This document shows positions 24,194 to 32,193 of a DNA stretch of 64,000 bases, in pieces. The stretch covers positions 310,001-374,000 of the forward strand of contig NZ_AP029612.1 of NCBI RefSeq assembly GCF_040362915.1. The letters are read 5' to 3'. Each line of letters begins with the position of its first letter. The first letter of the stretch is position 1. Below the pieces are notes generated by a model. The model was not told the origin of the DNA and ran no database searches. It saw only the letters and a program-made list of their open reading frames with translations. This stretch comes from Sediminibacterium sp. KACHI17. GTDB lineage: Bacteria; Bacteroidota; Bacteroidia; Chitinophagales; Chitinophagaceae. Position numbers and translations under genes: made by a program.

Positions 24194-26860
24194 TTACTGC
24201 TGCATCATATCCATTCCACCACCTTGATCAGCTTTGGTGTTTTTGCGCTTGAATAAAGCGGCATCAAACTTGCCGAAGCGGTAGTTGAAGTTCAGGCGTA
24301 AAACCTGAGGATCTCTTCTACGCTGACTGGTTTGCTGGAAGAAATTACTTTCACTGTAAGACTCGAATAATTGAGTACGGAAAATATCATTCATGCTGAG
24401 TGTAACAGAACCGCTTTGTCCGTTTTTCCAGGTCCACTCTTTACGGATCGCTAAATCAAATCCGTAACGAGGCAGGTTGAAACCTTGAGCAGTTCCTTGC
24501 ATACCACCGCCCCACATCATACCACCACCCATTCCACCACCGCCACGGCCACCACCACCGGTTCCCGGAGGTAATACGGTTTTCGCTTGATAGTCGCCAC
24601 TGAACTGAATAGACCATCCTTTAGAAACTTTGAATGCACTGTTCATTTTGGCAAACCAGCTCACTCTAGCATCATTGCTGATGTTTTGACCAGGAATTGT
24701 TGCATTGATCTTAGCACTGAACAGATTCGCACTTAATGTTAAATCCCACCACTTGGTCACCGGCATTTTATTGCTCAGTTCCAATCCATAAATGATGCTG
24801 TTATCCGCATTGATGAATGAGTTATAGAATACCAGATTGGTATCAGCCGGATTCAGTTCATTTTTACCGGTATAAGAATATCGAGTGATCAGGTTTGTGC
24901 TGTATTTAAAGAAACCTGTTACCAGAAAATTCGCACCACGCTTATATGCGTTGTTGTATGACAGCTCAAATGAGTTGGTGAATTCAGGTTTTAATCCGGC
25001 GTTACCAACACTGATATTCTGAGGATCAGAGAAATCAGGGAAAGGCATTAACTGGAAGAAATTAGGTCTGTTAACACGACGTGAGTAGTTAAACTGAAGG
25101 TCTTGCTTATCATTAACCTTGTAAGTGATAAACGCACTTGGGAACAAACTCAAAGGAAAATCTACTTTGAATTGAGCAGAATCTGCTCCGGTTGTTTTCA
25201 ATAAGGTACCGGTATAGTTAGAACTTTCAGCACGCAAACCTAACTGGTAACTGAATTTTTTCACTTTAAAGCTGTATGATACATACGCGGCATATACTGC
25301 GTCATTGAATTTATAACGATTGCTGATCGAAGGAATCAATGTGTATTTGTTCGTATTATAATCATATCTGAACTGATTGCTGGTATTTCCGAAATCACGG
25401 ATAGCAGCACGACCACCCAATTCCAGTTTGGTGCTTTCTGTCAATGGGTTCTCATAATCTGTTTGGAAAGTGTAGAACTTATTGGTACCATCACCCAATG
25501 TCTGCTGTAATAAAGCAGGGAACTTGATACTGTTATCAGTTCTAAAAGTACTTGTGTTCACAAACGAATTATTGTCGTTTTTGCTTGAGTTAAAATTTAC
25601 ATCAGCAGAGATATTCTCACCACTGCGTGTGAAGTTGTGTTTGTAACTCAGTTGTGTTCCAAAGTTTTGGAAATTGCTACGGCTATTGTTGATGATGTCA
25701 TTGTAAGAAGTGTATACACCTCCAACAGTTGAATCAGCTCTTTGTGTATTTGTGTTATCAAATTGCCCTCTGTTGTAGTTGGCAGCTATTGAAATGGTAT
25801 TTCTGTTATCTACAAGAAAATCCAAACCACCTCTGAAGAAACCAAAGAAACCGGTACTAATACCCTTACCTACGATATACAAGCTACTAGGTGTAGCGAA
25901 CAGATTATCTCTGTCATTCATGGTATTGGTGATCGATTTACGCTGGTTGTATGTACCACTCAAAAAAGCGTTGATCTTGTTTTGACGAATATTGATATCA
26001 CCGCCTAAATTGATTCTTCCACGAGAATCAACACCAGATCTGATACCGCCATTGTAACCTACTTTCTTATTTTTCTTCAATACGATATTCAAGATACCGG
26101 CGTTACCGCCTGATGCATCAAATTTCGCAGAAGGGTTGGTGATCAATTCTACTTTGTCAATGATATCTGCCGGTAATTGATCTAATGTAATGGTAGTCGG
26201 ACGTCCATCGATGAAGATCGTTGGAGCTGCATTACGTAAAGTCACGTTTCCATCTACATCCACATTCAATGCAGGAATGTTTTTCATGATTTCTGTAGCA
26301 GTTTGTCCGGCACTCACCAGGTTCTTATCTACGTTGAAGATCTTACGATCGATCCCCATTTCAAATTGAGGTTTGGCCGAAGAAGTAACGGTAACATTCC
26401 CCAAATCGGTAGCATCAGCTTCCATTTTGATATTACCTAGGTCTTTATCGGTCATCCCTGCCATTTGCTGAAAATTGGGGCTTTCGCCGCGAGCAGGCAT
26501 TTTGATGCCGAATGTAACTGTTTGAACCAGGTTAGCATAGCCTAAAGCACTGAATTTCAATTTAAAATTGCCAAAAATGGGAAGGTTTTCAAAGCTGAAA
26601 TCACCGTTTGCACGTGTGATTTGAGTATTGAGGACTGCTTCAACCATCTTTTTAGCAACGGTATCGAATTTATTACCTGTAATCTGTACGGTCACGCCTT
26701 CAATACCCTTATTGGTCTTGCTATCAACGATTTTTCCATAAAAATGCCCCACATTCAAATTGGCTGGGCCGCCTGCACCTCCCATTCTGGCTCCCGGAAA
26801 CTGGGCAGCAGCGGAAAAAGTCACAAAAATGAAGGCGAAAAATGTAAATAATTTACTCAT
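24194..26860 (-). CDS. Outer-membrane beta-barrel receptor-like protein with Gly/Met-rich loop
   Basis: An 888-residue protein from the ATG at 26860, which opens a signal peptide (KLFTFFAFIFVTFSAAAQ). A carboxypeptidase-like domain (about 40-130) is followed by a TonB plug-like region (SAGQTATEIMKNIPALNVDVDGNV, IDKVELITNPSAKFDASGG) and a long barrel ending in aromatic strands. Near residues 765-787 lies a Gly/Met-rich insert (GGGGRGGGGMGGGMMW), and the mature N-terminus and C-terminus also carry Gly/Met clusters (ending GGGMDMMQQ). It is in the same family as the product of 13484-15937. No partner lipoprotein is adjacent and the substrate is unknown. Confidence 0.87.
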   Translation of the reverse strand: MSKLFTFFAFIFVTFSAAAQFPGARMGGAGGPANLNVGHFYGKIVDSKTNKGIEGVTVQITGNKFDTVAKKMVEAVLNTQITRANGDFSFENLPIFGNFKLKFSALGYANLVQTVTFGIKMPARGESPNFQQMAGMTDKDLGNIKMEADATDLGNVTVTSSAKPQFEMGIDRKIFNVDKNLVSAGQTATEIMKNIPALNVDVDGNVTLRNAAPTIFIDGRPTTITLDQLPADIIDKVELITNPSAKFDASGGNAGILNIVLKKNKKVGYNGGIRSGVDSRGRINLGGDINIRQNKINAFLSGTYNQRKSITNTMNDRDNLFATPSSLYIVGKGISTGFFGFFRGGLDFLVDNRNTISIAANYNRGQFDNTNTQRADSTVGGVYTSYNDIINNSRSNFQNFGTQLSYKHNFTRSGENISADVNFNSSKNDNNSFVNTSTFRTDNSIKFPALLQQTLGDGTNKFYTFQTDYENPLTESTKLELGGRAAIRDFGNTSNQFRYDYNTNKYTLIPSISNRYKFNDAVYAAYVSYSFKVKKFSYQLGLRAESSNYTGTLLKTTGADSAQFKVDFPLSLFPSAFITYKVNDKQDLQFNYSRRVNRPNFFQLMPFPDFSDPQNISVGNAGLKPEFTNSFELSYNNAYKRGANFLVTGFFKYSTNLITRYSYTGKNELNPADTNLVFYNSFINADNSIIYGLELSNKMPVTKWWDLTLSANLFSAKINATIPGQNISNDARVSWFAKMNSAFKVSKGWSIQFSGDYQAKTVLPPGTGGGGRGGGGMGGGMMWGGGMQGTAQGFNLPRYGFDLAIRKEWTWKNGQSGSVTLSMNDIFRTQLFESYSESNFFQQTSQRRRDPQVLRLNFNYRFGKFDAALFKRKNTKADQGGGMDMMQQ

Positions 26861-27021
26861 GATGATATGTTGAAATATTCTGATGCAAAGTTGCATCTAT
26901 GATTTGGGAACTGTCGTTTGTTTATACAGACGGTAGTAAGACAATTTTAAAGGGGTAAAGTTTGAAGCCAGCGTACCAGTAACAGGGGTATTCTCGGTGA
27001 TACCATAGTTTTATTCGGTGA

Positions 27022-27624
27022 CTATGTTAAAAGGGTCAATAAAACTTGTAATAAACCGATGATAAAACCTAAAACTGCACCCACCAACTCCACAAAACGG
27101 AATTCTTTGGATAAAATGGATTGAAGAATGTCTTCCAGCTTATCGCTTGAAAATGAGGCAACTTTTTGAATAACGATCTTTTCCAGGTCTAATTCCTGTT
27201 GTAAATGACCCATATAACGTTGCATGATCACGGGAAACAGGGTTTCCAACTCCTTCATGAAAACGCCCTTTAGTTGTTTGATCGTGTTTTCTCCAATGAA
27301 CATACTGATCACGGGCATTTCCTCAGCCAGTTTTTGACGCAGGAATTGTTCAATATGTTGTTCCACCACGGGCATTAGCTTCTGAATATTATCAGGATGG
27401 ATCAACTTTTGCTCGATATCAGCAAAGGAGAGCAGTTCCTGACTTACCAGTTTGCCCAATTTTTCAGCGAATTGTTGTTGTCTTTTTGGAAAGATGCCTT
27501 GTATGGTAATACCCAAAATCTTTTTAGGTTCTTTTGGGTGAAACAGCATTTTAATGGCGATCCAATTGGTGAACCAGCCAATAAATGCAGAAATTACAGG
27601 GATCAGAAAAAGGATATAACTCAT
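27022..27624 (-). CDS. DUF445 family membrane protein
   Basis: A 200-residue protein with an N-terminal span (ILFLIPVISAFIGWFTNWIAIKML), a helical middle part (FPKRQQQFAEKLGKLVSQELL) and a C-terminal span (LVGAVLGFIIGLLQVLLTLL). The motif GWFTNWIAIKMLFHPKEP is the DUF445 hallmark. The family is found next to diverse envelope genes and its function is not established. The gene lies downstream of tRNA-His on the same strand, with a terminator hairpin between them. Confidence 0.85.
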   Translation of the reverse strand: MSYILFLIPVISAFIGWFTNWIAIKMLFHPKEPKKILGITIQGIFPKRQQQFAEKLGKLVSQELLSFADIEQKLIHPDNIQKLMPVVEQHIEQFLRQKLAEEMPVISMFIGENTIKQLKGVFMKELETLFPVIMQRYMGHLQQELDLEKIVIQKVASFSSDKLEDILQSILSKEFRFVELVGAVLGFIIGLLQVLLTLLT

Positions 27625-27637
27625 GTGTAGAAATTTA

Positions 27638-27668
27638 AAAACCTATAAGGTGTTAACTTATAGGTTTT
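27638..27668 (-). terminator. Terminator downstream of tRNA-His
   Basis: Arms 27638-27649 and 27657-27668 form a 12-bp stem (AAAACCTATAAG) with a 7-base loop. Read on the minus strand it follows the tRNA by seven bases and ends in a T-rich run. Confidence 0.7.
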
Positions 27669-27674
27669 CTAGGG

Positions 27675-27749
27675 GGAGAACGATGGGTCTCGAACCCACG
27701 GCCTTCAGTGCCACAAACTGACGCTCTAACCAACTGAGCTACGCTCTCC
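27675..27749 (-). tRNA. tRNA-His (anticodon GTG)
   Basis: A 75-base cloverleaf on the minus strand. The anticodon stem TCAGT/ACTGA encloses loop TTGTGGC with anticodon GTG. The D-stem is GCTC/GAGC and the T-arm is GTGGG-TTCGAGA-CCCAT. The acceptor stem has the extra G(-1), which pairs with C73, the identity element of tRNA-His. The 3' CCA is not encoded. Confidence 0.95.
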
Positions 27750-27764
27750 GTTTTTATGGGAGTG

Positions 27765-27772
27765 CAAAAATA
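27765..27772 (-). promoter_or_regulatory. -7 box of the tRNA-His promoter
   Basis: TATTTTTG on the minus strand ends 15 bases before the mature tRNA 5' end. It is a full match to TAnnTTTG. A -33 box is not clear. Confidence 0.5.
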
Positions 27773-27883
27773 GGGTAAAACAACATTTTATACATCATTC
27801 AATGCCCTTTTTTTTACAACGACCGTTCATCAAAACCTTTGTTAATTGGTTCTACAGAGAGCGGAAGGAGAGCTGTTTTCAGT

Positions 27884-27891
27884 TATTTTTG
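27884..27891 (+). promoter_or_regulatory. -7 box of the tail-specific protease gene
   Basis: TATTTTTG lies nine bases before the ATG at 27901. It is a full TAnnTTTG match and predicts a very short 5' leader. No clear -33 box. Confidence 0.4.
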
Positions 27892-27900
27892 GAAAGAATC

Positions 27901-30063
27901 ATGCAAAAATTCAAGGAATTTATGAAGAGTAGAAAAGGGTTGTTATTGCTCACCGTCGTATTGTTCGGTGCGCTTTTTTTCGCATTCCGTTATACGGGCT
28001 CAGATTATACTGATGTCGTACTTTCTCAAAGACAAAGATTATTGTCGGCAGTAGGATCATTGTTAGAGTCCCAGCATTATAGTCCGAAAAATATCAATAA
28101 CGATTTCTCAAAAAAATTATTCCAGAAATTTTTAGATGACCTGGATGGAGATAAATCTTTTTTTCTTCAGTCAGACATCAATGCATTGAAGAAACATGAA
28201 TTGAATCTGGATGATGAGATCAAAGGTGCGGAGATCAAATTTGCACCTGAAGCAGGTGTTATCTATGAGAAACGTTTGAATGCTGTTGCGACCTTGTACA
28301 AAGATATTTTATCAAAGCCTTTCGATTTCACTGTGGATGAAACAGCTATGCTTGACAGTGATAAATTAGGCTATGCAGCCAATGAAGCAGAACAAAAAGA
28401 TCGTTGGAGAAAATTATTGAAATATTACACACTCGAGCGTTTTGTTGAATTGCAAGACCAGCGTGAACAAAATAAAGGGAAGAAAGATTTCGAAGTGAAA
28501 TCAGACGAAGCTTTAGAAAAAGAAGCCCGTGAAAAAGTACTCAAAGCGATGAACAAAAGATTTGATCGCATCAAAAGTACAATCAAAGAAGAGCAGCGCT
28601 TCAACACTTATATTAACTCTGTGACCAGTTTGATGGATCCCCATACAGACTATTTCGCTCCGGTTGAGAAAAGATCTTTTGATGAACAAATGAGCGGAAG
28701 ATTTTATGGAATAGGCGCCCAATTAACAGAAGATGATTATGGAGTGAAGATCGCTTCCATACAACCGGGTGGTGCTGCATTTAAATCGGGAGAGTTGTCT
28801 GTGAATGATGTGATATTGAAAGTGGCGCAAGGAACGGCTGAACCTGTGGATGTAGCCGGTTATGCTACCGAAGATGTGGTTAAATTGATCCGTGGAAATA
28901 AAGGAACAGAAGTTCGTTTGACAGTTAAAAAATCAGACGGACTTATTAAAACCATCATTTTGCAAAGAGATGAGATCGTATTGGACGAAACATTTGCAAG
29001 AAGTGCGATCGTAAATGAAGGCAATGAGAAAATCGGTTATATCTGGTTGCCTGAATTTTATGCGGATTACGAAAGAGAAAATGGGAATCGTTGTTCTGAT
29101 GATGTCGCAAAAGAAATCATCAAATTAAAAAAAGAGAATATCAACGGACTAGTGATCGACCTGCGTAATAATGGCGGAGGTTCTTTGTACGAAGTGATTC
29201 AGATGGTTGGGTTGTTCATCAATCAGGGTCCTGTTGTACAAGTGCGTGATAGAGATGGTAAGGCCAATGTGTATGGTGATCAGCGTCCGGGTACTTTATA
29301 TGATGGTCCATTGGCAGTTCTTGTGAATGAACTGAGTGCTTCTGCCAGTGAGATCTTTGCAGGAGCAATTCAGGATTACAGAAGAGGTGTGGTGATTGGT
29401 AGTACTTCTACTTATGGAAAAGGAACCGTACAGAAAACAGTGCCTTTTGGTAATGTAGTAGATATCAATAGTGGTAGAACAGATATGGGTGCAGTTAAAC
29501 TCACTTTCCAGATGTTTTATCGAATCAATGGGGGTTCTACACAACTAAAAGGGATTGAACCGGACATTGTGCTTCCGGATAGTTATGAGTATCTAAAGAT
29601 TCGTGAGAAAGATGTTCCTCATGCTTTGCCTTGGGATCAGATCCAAAAAGCTACTTATCTGACCTGGCATAAAGATTATGGACATGATCGTGTGATACAA
29701 GCAGAAAATGAACGCGTAAAAGAGAATTCTTCGCTGAATCTCTTAAAAGACAATTTGATCTGGCTTTCTAAATTGAATGAAGAGCCCGCCAGTCTGAATG
29801 TTGATAAATACAAGTCCTTACAAAAAAGAATTCGTTCTACTGTTTCTCAGAATAATACTTTGTTGAGACTTAAAGAAGAAATGAATATAGTTCCTCCTAC
29901 AATTGATCAGGATAAATTTTTCAATAATCCAGACAAGAATAAGGGAGAGCGTTACCAGGCTTGGTTAAAAGCACTCAAATCAGATATGCATATCGGCGAA
30001 ACTGTGAAAGTGCTTAGTGGATTGGCATCAGAATTTACAAAAGCTACTGCTGCTGTAAAATAA
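27901..30063 (+). CDS. Carboxy-terminal processing (tail-specific) protease, S41 family
   Basis: A 720-residue periplasmic protease of the Prc/Tsp type. The ATG at 27901 starts an N-terminal membrane anchor or signal (GLLLLTVVLFGALFFAF). Next come a helical region, a PDZ domain (FYGIGAQLTEDDYGVKIASIQPGGAAFKSG, about 265-350) and the S41 catalytic domain with the serine motif SASASE (residues 479-484) and Lys507 in STYGKGTVQ. A C-terminal helical domain follows, as in long Prc proteins. It probably trims or degrades C-termini of envelope proteins. A terminator follows at 30084. Confidence 0.92.
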   Translation: MQKFKEFMKSRKGLLLLTVVLFGALFFAFRYTGSDYTDVVLSQRQRLLSAVGSLLESQHYSPKNINNDFSKKLFQKFLDDLDGDKSFFLQSDINALKKHELNLDDEIKGAEIKFAPEAGVIYEKRLNAVATLYKDILSKPFDFTVDETAMLDSDKLGYAANEAEQKDRWRKLLKYYTLERFVELQDQREQNKGKKDFEVKSDEALEKEAREKVLKAMNKRFDRIKSTIKEEQRFNTYINSVTSLMDPHTDYFAPVEKRSFDEQMSGRFYGIGAQLTEDDYGVKIASIQPGGAAFKSGELSVNDVILKVAQGTAEPVDVAGYATEDVVKLIRGNKGTEVRLTVKKSDGLIKTIILQRDEIVLDETFARSAIVNEGNEKIGYIWLPEFYADYERENGNRCSDDVAKEIIKLKKENINGLVIDLRNNGGGSLYEVIQMVGLFINQGPVVQVRDRDGKANVYGDQRPGTLYDGPLAVLVNELSASASEIFAGAIQDYRRGVVIGSTSTYGKGTVQKTVPFGNVVDINSGRTDMGAVKLTFQMFYRINGGSTQLKGIEPDIVLPDSYEYLKIREKDVPHALPWDQIQKATYLTWHKDYGHDRVIQAENERVKENSSLNLLKDNLIWLSKLNEEPASLNVDKYKSLQKRIRSTVSQNNTLLRLKEEMNIVPPTIDQDKFFNNPDKNKGERYQAWLKALKSDMHIGETVKVLSGLASEFTKATAAVK

Positions 30064-30083
30064 CAATGATTTTATTATGTTTG

Positions 30084-30117
30084 CAGGCGCTACGGTTGTA
30101 GCGCCTGTTTCTTTTTA
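30084..30117 (+). terminator. Terminator after the protease gene
   Basis: Arms 30084-30093 (CAGGCGCTAC) and 30098-30107 form a perfect GC-rich 10-bp stem with a 4-base loop, followed by a T-rich tail. Confidence 0.9.
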
Positions 30118-30134
30118 AAGATATAAGTGAGCAC

Positions 30135-30638
30135 ATGGAACCCGAGAAAAAATGGTACGCCTTATATACAAAGCCCAGATGGGAGAAAAAAATCGATAGT
30201 TTATTAGTGCGCAAAGGAATTGAGAGCTGGTGCCCCCTTCAGAAAATTGAGCGACAGTGGAGTGATCGAAAAAAGATCATTGAAGATCCTCTTTTTAAAT
30301 CCTACGTTTTTGTGCATATTGATCCTTCAGAACGCACCAAAGTCTTAATGACAGAAGGGGTTTTAAATTTTGTTTATTATCTCGGTAAGCCGGCGGTTAT
30401 CAAGGATGAAGAAGTGATGACCATCAAAAAATACCTCGCAGAAAAAGATGCAAGTCTTGCTATCTTAAGTGAAGAGGGTTATCAGGCAGAAATGAAGATC
30501 ATGGTGAACCACGGGGTATTCATGGGTAATGAAGGTACTGTGATCAGAGGTGGTAAGAAGAAAGTCTATGTTAAACTCGAGAGTTTAGGACAAGTGATGG
30601 TGGTTGAGTTTCCTGCTGAATATTTATCACCATTGTGA
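30135..30638 (+). CDS. UpxY/RfaH-like NusG paralogue (transcription antiterminator)
   Basis: A 167-residue NusG-family protein. The NGN domain reads KKWYALYTKPRWEKKIDSLLVRKGIESWCPLQKIERQWSDRKKIIEDPLFKSYVFV, typical of Bacteroidota UpxY antiterminators. The C-terminal KOW-like part is NHGVFMGNEGTVIRGGKKKVYVKLESLG. UpxY proteins normally head capsule or exopolysaccharide operons and act on them. Here the gene stands alone: it follows the protease terminator, and the next gene is on the opposite strand. Its target is therefore not local and cannot be inferred. Confidence 0.87.
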   Translation: MEPEKKWYALYTKPRWEKKIDSLLVRKGIESWCPLQKIERQWSDRKKIIEDPLFKSYVFVHIDPSERTKVLMTEGVLNFVYYLGKPAVIKDEEVMTIKKYLAEKDASLAILSEEGYQAEMKIMVNHGVFMGNEGTVIRGGKKKVYVKLESLGQVMVVEFPAEYLSPL

Positions 30639-30692
30639 GAAGCAGAAATTTAAAAAGGAAATAAAGTCAATTTATTTTTCACCACCTATCAC

Positions 30693-31967
30693 TCACTGGA
30701 TCTTCCAATCCACGATCTCATTGGCCCATTCTTTTCTGTATGGAGTTGTGATACGAATATAATTATCAGTGTATCCTTCCATCATTCCGTTCTTTTCAAA
30801 TGCTTCAAATAACACCTTACGGGTTTGTCCGTTATGCTGTTCCGTAAAGTATTGCATTTTCATATAAGAGAGATTGCGCAATGTTTTGTTTCTCTCGTTT
30901 CTAACCGGAATCGGGATCACAGGTTGAATTTCCAATGCCTTGGTATGATCTCTTTCGGAGTAAGTAAATACATGTAGATAGGATACATCCAATGAATGAA
31001 GGAAATCAAAGGTCTCCTGAAAATGTGCGTCAGTCTCACCGGGAAATCCAACGATCACATCAACGCCAATTGCGCAGTGGGGCATCAGTTTTTTTATGAG
31101 TGCTACACGCTCAGCATACAGCTCACGCTTATATCGTCTGCGCATCAATCCTAAGATCTCATTGCTGCCACTTTGTAAGGGTATATGGAAATGCGGCATG
31201 AATTTGTTGCTGTTCGATACAAAAGCAATGATATCATTCGTCAGTAAGTTCGGCTCAATGGATGATATGCGATAACGTTCGATGCCTTTCACTTGATCCA
31301 ATGCCTGGATCAGCGTATAAAAATCTTCTTGATGTCTGCCTCCATCCGGCCCCTTTCCAAAATCGCCAAGGTTAACACCTGTCAATACGATTTCTTTGAC
31401 CCCATTGCCGGCCAGGATTTCTGCTTGTTTGATCACATTCTCGATACTATCGCTTCTGCTTTTACCCCTTGCCATAGGAATGGTACAAAATGAACAGTTA
31501 TAATCACAGCCGTCTTGTACCTTGAGAAAGGTCCTTGTTCTGTCATTCTGTGAAAAGGAAGCATTGAATCCACTGACTTCATCAATATCGCAACTACAAA
31601 TACGGGTAGGATCTCCTTTGGACAGTTCTTGAATATGAGAAGCGATATTGAATTTTTCCGCTGCGCCCAATACTAAGTCTACACCGGGTATCTCAGCAAT
31701 TTCTTTGGGCTTCAATTGTGCATAACATCCGGTAATGACCACAAAACTCTCCGGACTTCGGCGTTGTATGCGTCTGACAAGTTGACGACATTCTTTATCA
31801 GCATTATCTGTTACAGAACATGTATTGATGACATACACATCTGCCAGATCATCAAACTCTTTTTTTTCAAAGCCTTCCTGTTCCAGCATACGGGAAAGGG
31901 TAGAAGTCTCTGAAAAATTCAGTTTACAACCTAATGTATGAAATGCAACGCTACGCTTCTGACTCAT
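30693..31967 (-). CDS. mtaB: tRNA t6A37 methylthiotransferase MtaB
   Basis: MtaB (424 aa) converts t6A37 to ms2t6A37 in tRNAs. It has an N-terminal UPF0004 domain with cluster cysteines in TLGCKLN, NTCSVT and TGCYAQ, a radical-SAM domain with CDYNCSFCTIP, and a short TRAM-like C-terminus. The ATG at 31967 is favoured over one three codons upstream because it gives the usual start (SQKRSVAFHTLGCK) and lies six bases after a TACCTTTG box. Confidence 0.92.
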   Translation of the reverse strand: MSQKRSVAFHTLGCKLNFSETSTLSRMLEQEGFEKKEFDDLADVYVINTCSVTDNADKECRQLVRRIQRRSPESFVVITGCYAQLKPKEIAEIPGVDLVLGAAEKFNIASHIQELSKGDPTRICSCDIDEVSGFNASFSQNDRTRTFLKVQDGCDYNCSFCTIPMARGKSRSDSIENVIKQAEILAGNGVKEIVLTGVNLGDFGKGPDGGRHQEDFYTLIQALDQVKGIERYRISSIEPNLLTNDIIAFVSNSNKFMPHFHIPLQSGSNEILGLMRRRYKRELYAERVALIKKLMPHCAIGVDVIVGFPGETDAHFQETFDFLHSLDVSYLHVFTYSERDHTKALEIQPVIPIPVRNERNKTLRNLSYMKMQYFTEQHNGQTRKVLFEAFEKNGMMEGYTDNYIRITTPYRKEWANEIVDWKIQ

Positions 31968-31973
31968 GGGGAG

Positions 31974-31981
31974 CAAAGGTA
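31974..31981 (-). promoter_or_regulatory. -7 box TACCTTTG six bases before mtaB
   Basis: On the minus strand TACCTTTG is followed by CTCCCC and the ATG at 31967. It is a full TAnnTTTG match, predicting a leaderless or near-leaderless mRNA. Confidence 0.5.
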
Positions 31982-32160
31982 GGAAGGAAAGCGGATTTGA
32001 TGGTATTTTGAATGACCCGTGTAAAAACTTTGATCAGATGGTGAAGTGCCCGCAAATGGTCGTAAAAGCAGTGAATAAGACATGAAATCACTGGGTTGAT
32101 AACATTTTCTTAAAAAAAATGATTCCCCCGCTCTCATTTTCAATTTTAGCATTAATAAGG

Positions 32161-32168
32161 TATGTTTG
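32161..32168 (+). promoter_or_regulatory. -7 box upstream of the DUF2723 gene
   Basis: TATGTTTG lies 25 bases before the ATG at 32194. A T-rich stretch, but no exact TTTG, occurs at the -33 position. Confidence 0.45.
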
Positions 32169-32193
32169 CCAGTCTTTAAAAACCAAAACCAAT

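Noticed and set aside
30135-30638. Start of a capsule or exopolysaccharide locus, suggested by the UpxY-like gene
   Set aside because: The following genes are mtaB on the other strand and DUF2723; no glycan cluster is present.
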